From Rikenellaceae bacterium (lineage in GTDB: Bacteria; Bacteroidota; Bacteroidia; Bacteroidales; UBA932), in NCBI GenBank assembly GCA_012800665.1, contig JAAZIW010000113.1, positions 1 to 5,810 of the forward strand: 5,810 nt of DNA. Reading direction: 5' to 3'. This document shows, piece after piece, positions 5,283-5,810 of the stretch; position 1 is the stretch's first letter, and each line of letters begins with the position of its first letter. The notes beneath the pieces were generated by a model. That model worked only from the letters and a program-made list of their open reading frames with translations. It did no database searches and had not been told where the DNA came from. A program made the translations under genes and the position numbers.

Positions 5283-5810
5283 GTGATACCGAACATTCAT
5301 ATAGAAGATTATAATTACCGGCTTCCCGATGAAATGATCGCCAAATATCCTCTTCCTGAGAGGGATGCATCGAAATTATTAATCTATCGCGACGGCTCGG
5401 TAGATGAGAAAATCTTTCGCGAACTGCCTGCATTGCTTCCGGAAGACTCGATAATGGTATTCAACGATACTAAAGTTGTCCCAGCACGTATGATTTTCAA
5501 AAAGGACAGTGGCGCATATATCGAAATATTCTGCCTCGAACCATTGATTCCTGCCGATTATAACCTTTGCTTCTCCTCTACCGATAAATGTGTATGGAAA
5601 TGTGTCATAGGTAACCTAAAACGCTGGAAAAACGGTATTTTAAGCTATTTATGCACTGATGACAGCCCTTTGAGCAGGATAGAGCTCAAGGCTGAACTGC
5701 TTTCCCGTGATGAACGTACCGGAGAAGTGCGCTTCAGTTGGAAAGGAGGTGAAGCTTTTTCGAATGTCCTGGAGTATTGCGGACAAATGCCCATCCCTCC
5801 TTATTTGAAC
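5283..5810 (+). CDS. queA: QueA-like S-adenosylmethionine:tRNA ribosyltransferase-isomerase (3' end outside window)
   Basis: 176 codons are visible from GTG at 5283 and the frame stays open to the window end. QueA transfers and isomerises the ribosyl group of S-adenosylmethionine onto preQ1 in tRNA to form epoxyqueuosine. The N-terminus shows the family pattern I-E-D-Y-x-Y-x-L-P-D-E-x-I-A-K-Y-P-L-x-E-R-D (about 7-28) with S30-K-L-L. It is followed by M58-V-F-N-D-T-K-V-V-P-A-R (to about 69) and, near the end, G-Q-M-P-I-P-P-Y (about 167-174). The middle differs from classical QueA: the usual A-L-V-R-P-x-K-R region reads C-V-I-G-N-L-K-R-W-K-N-G. This fits a second, divergent QueA-type protein that I associate with Bacteroidales, so it may not be the main queuosine enzyme. 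GTG is chosen because homologues begin about here. No ATG lies upstream in frame before a stop at 5208, and the next ATG (5334) would remove conserved residues. It is divergent from the XRE regulator and probably controlled by it. Confidence 0.82.
   Translation, partial: MIPNIHIEDYNYRLPDEMIAKYPLPERDASKLLIYRDGSVDEKIFRELPALLPEDSIMVFNDTKVVPARMIFKKDSGAYIEIFCLEPLIPADYNLCFSSTDKCVWKCVIGNLKRWKNGILSYLCTDDSPLSRIELKAELLSRDERTGEVRFSWKGGEAFSNVLEYCGQMPIPPYLN

Noticed and set aside
5203..5433. 76-codon - strand ORF over the queA-like start
   Set aside because: It is antisense to a clear QueA-family coding region and includes operator and promoter DNA; its protein has no recognisable motif.

Overview
The window looks like chromosomal DNA from a member of the Bacteroidota, most likely the order Bacteroidales. 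Three things point there. The promoters match the Bacteroidota -7 element TAnnTTTG and its paired TTTG-like -33. The small XRE-type regulator has the sequence style common in that group. The QueA-like protein is of the divergent type I associate with Bacteroidales. Coding regions have mixed GC and the intergenic DNA is strongly AT-rich. I cannot name a genus.

Left part (1-2985, + strand): a tightly packed operon. It holds the 3' end of valS (valyl-tRNA synthetase), a hotdog-fold acyl-CoA thioesterase, an ABC-F translation-factor ATPase and a YkuD-type L,D-transpeptidase. The first two junctions overlap (ATGA, then TAATG) and the last gap is 3 bp, so all four are probably on one mRNA with a promoter outside the window. 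The genes do not form one pathway: two concern translation, one acyl-CoA chemistry and one peptidoglycan.

Middle (2986-4856): a short AT-rich convergent intergenic stretch with a weak hairpin. Then, on the - strand, come cinA (two-domain CinA / NMN amidohydrolase) and, upstream of it, a 137-residue XRE-family DNA-binding protein. cinA has its own Bacteroidota-type promoter overlapping the end of the regulator gene.

Right part (4857-5810): a 426-bp AT-rich divergent intergenic region, then the start of a QueA-like S-adenosylmethionine:tRNA ribosyltransferase-isomerase that runs off the window. The most interesting signal is here. Copies of an ATTTGT-TT-ACAAAT-like dyad overlap the regulator's own promoter and also lie just upstream of the queA-like gene. 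This suggests that the XRE protein represses itself and also controls the tRNA-modification paralogue. Between the two clusters is a separate promoter-like element, a perfect 9-bp inverted repeat and a T-run, possibly a small RNA. The queA-like GTG start lies only 4 bp after a perfect -7 box, which suggests a leaderless or nearly leaderless mRNA.
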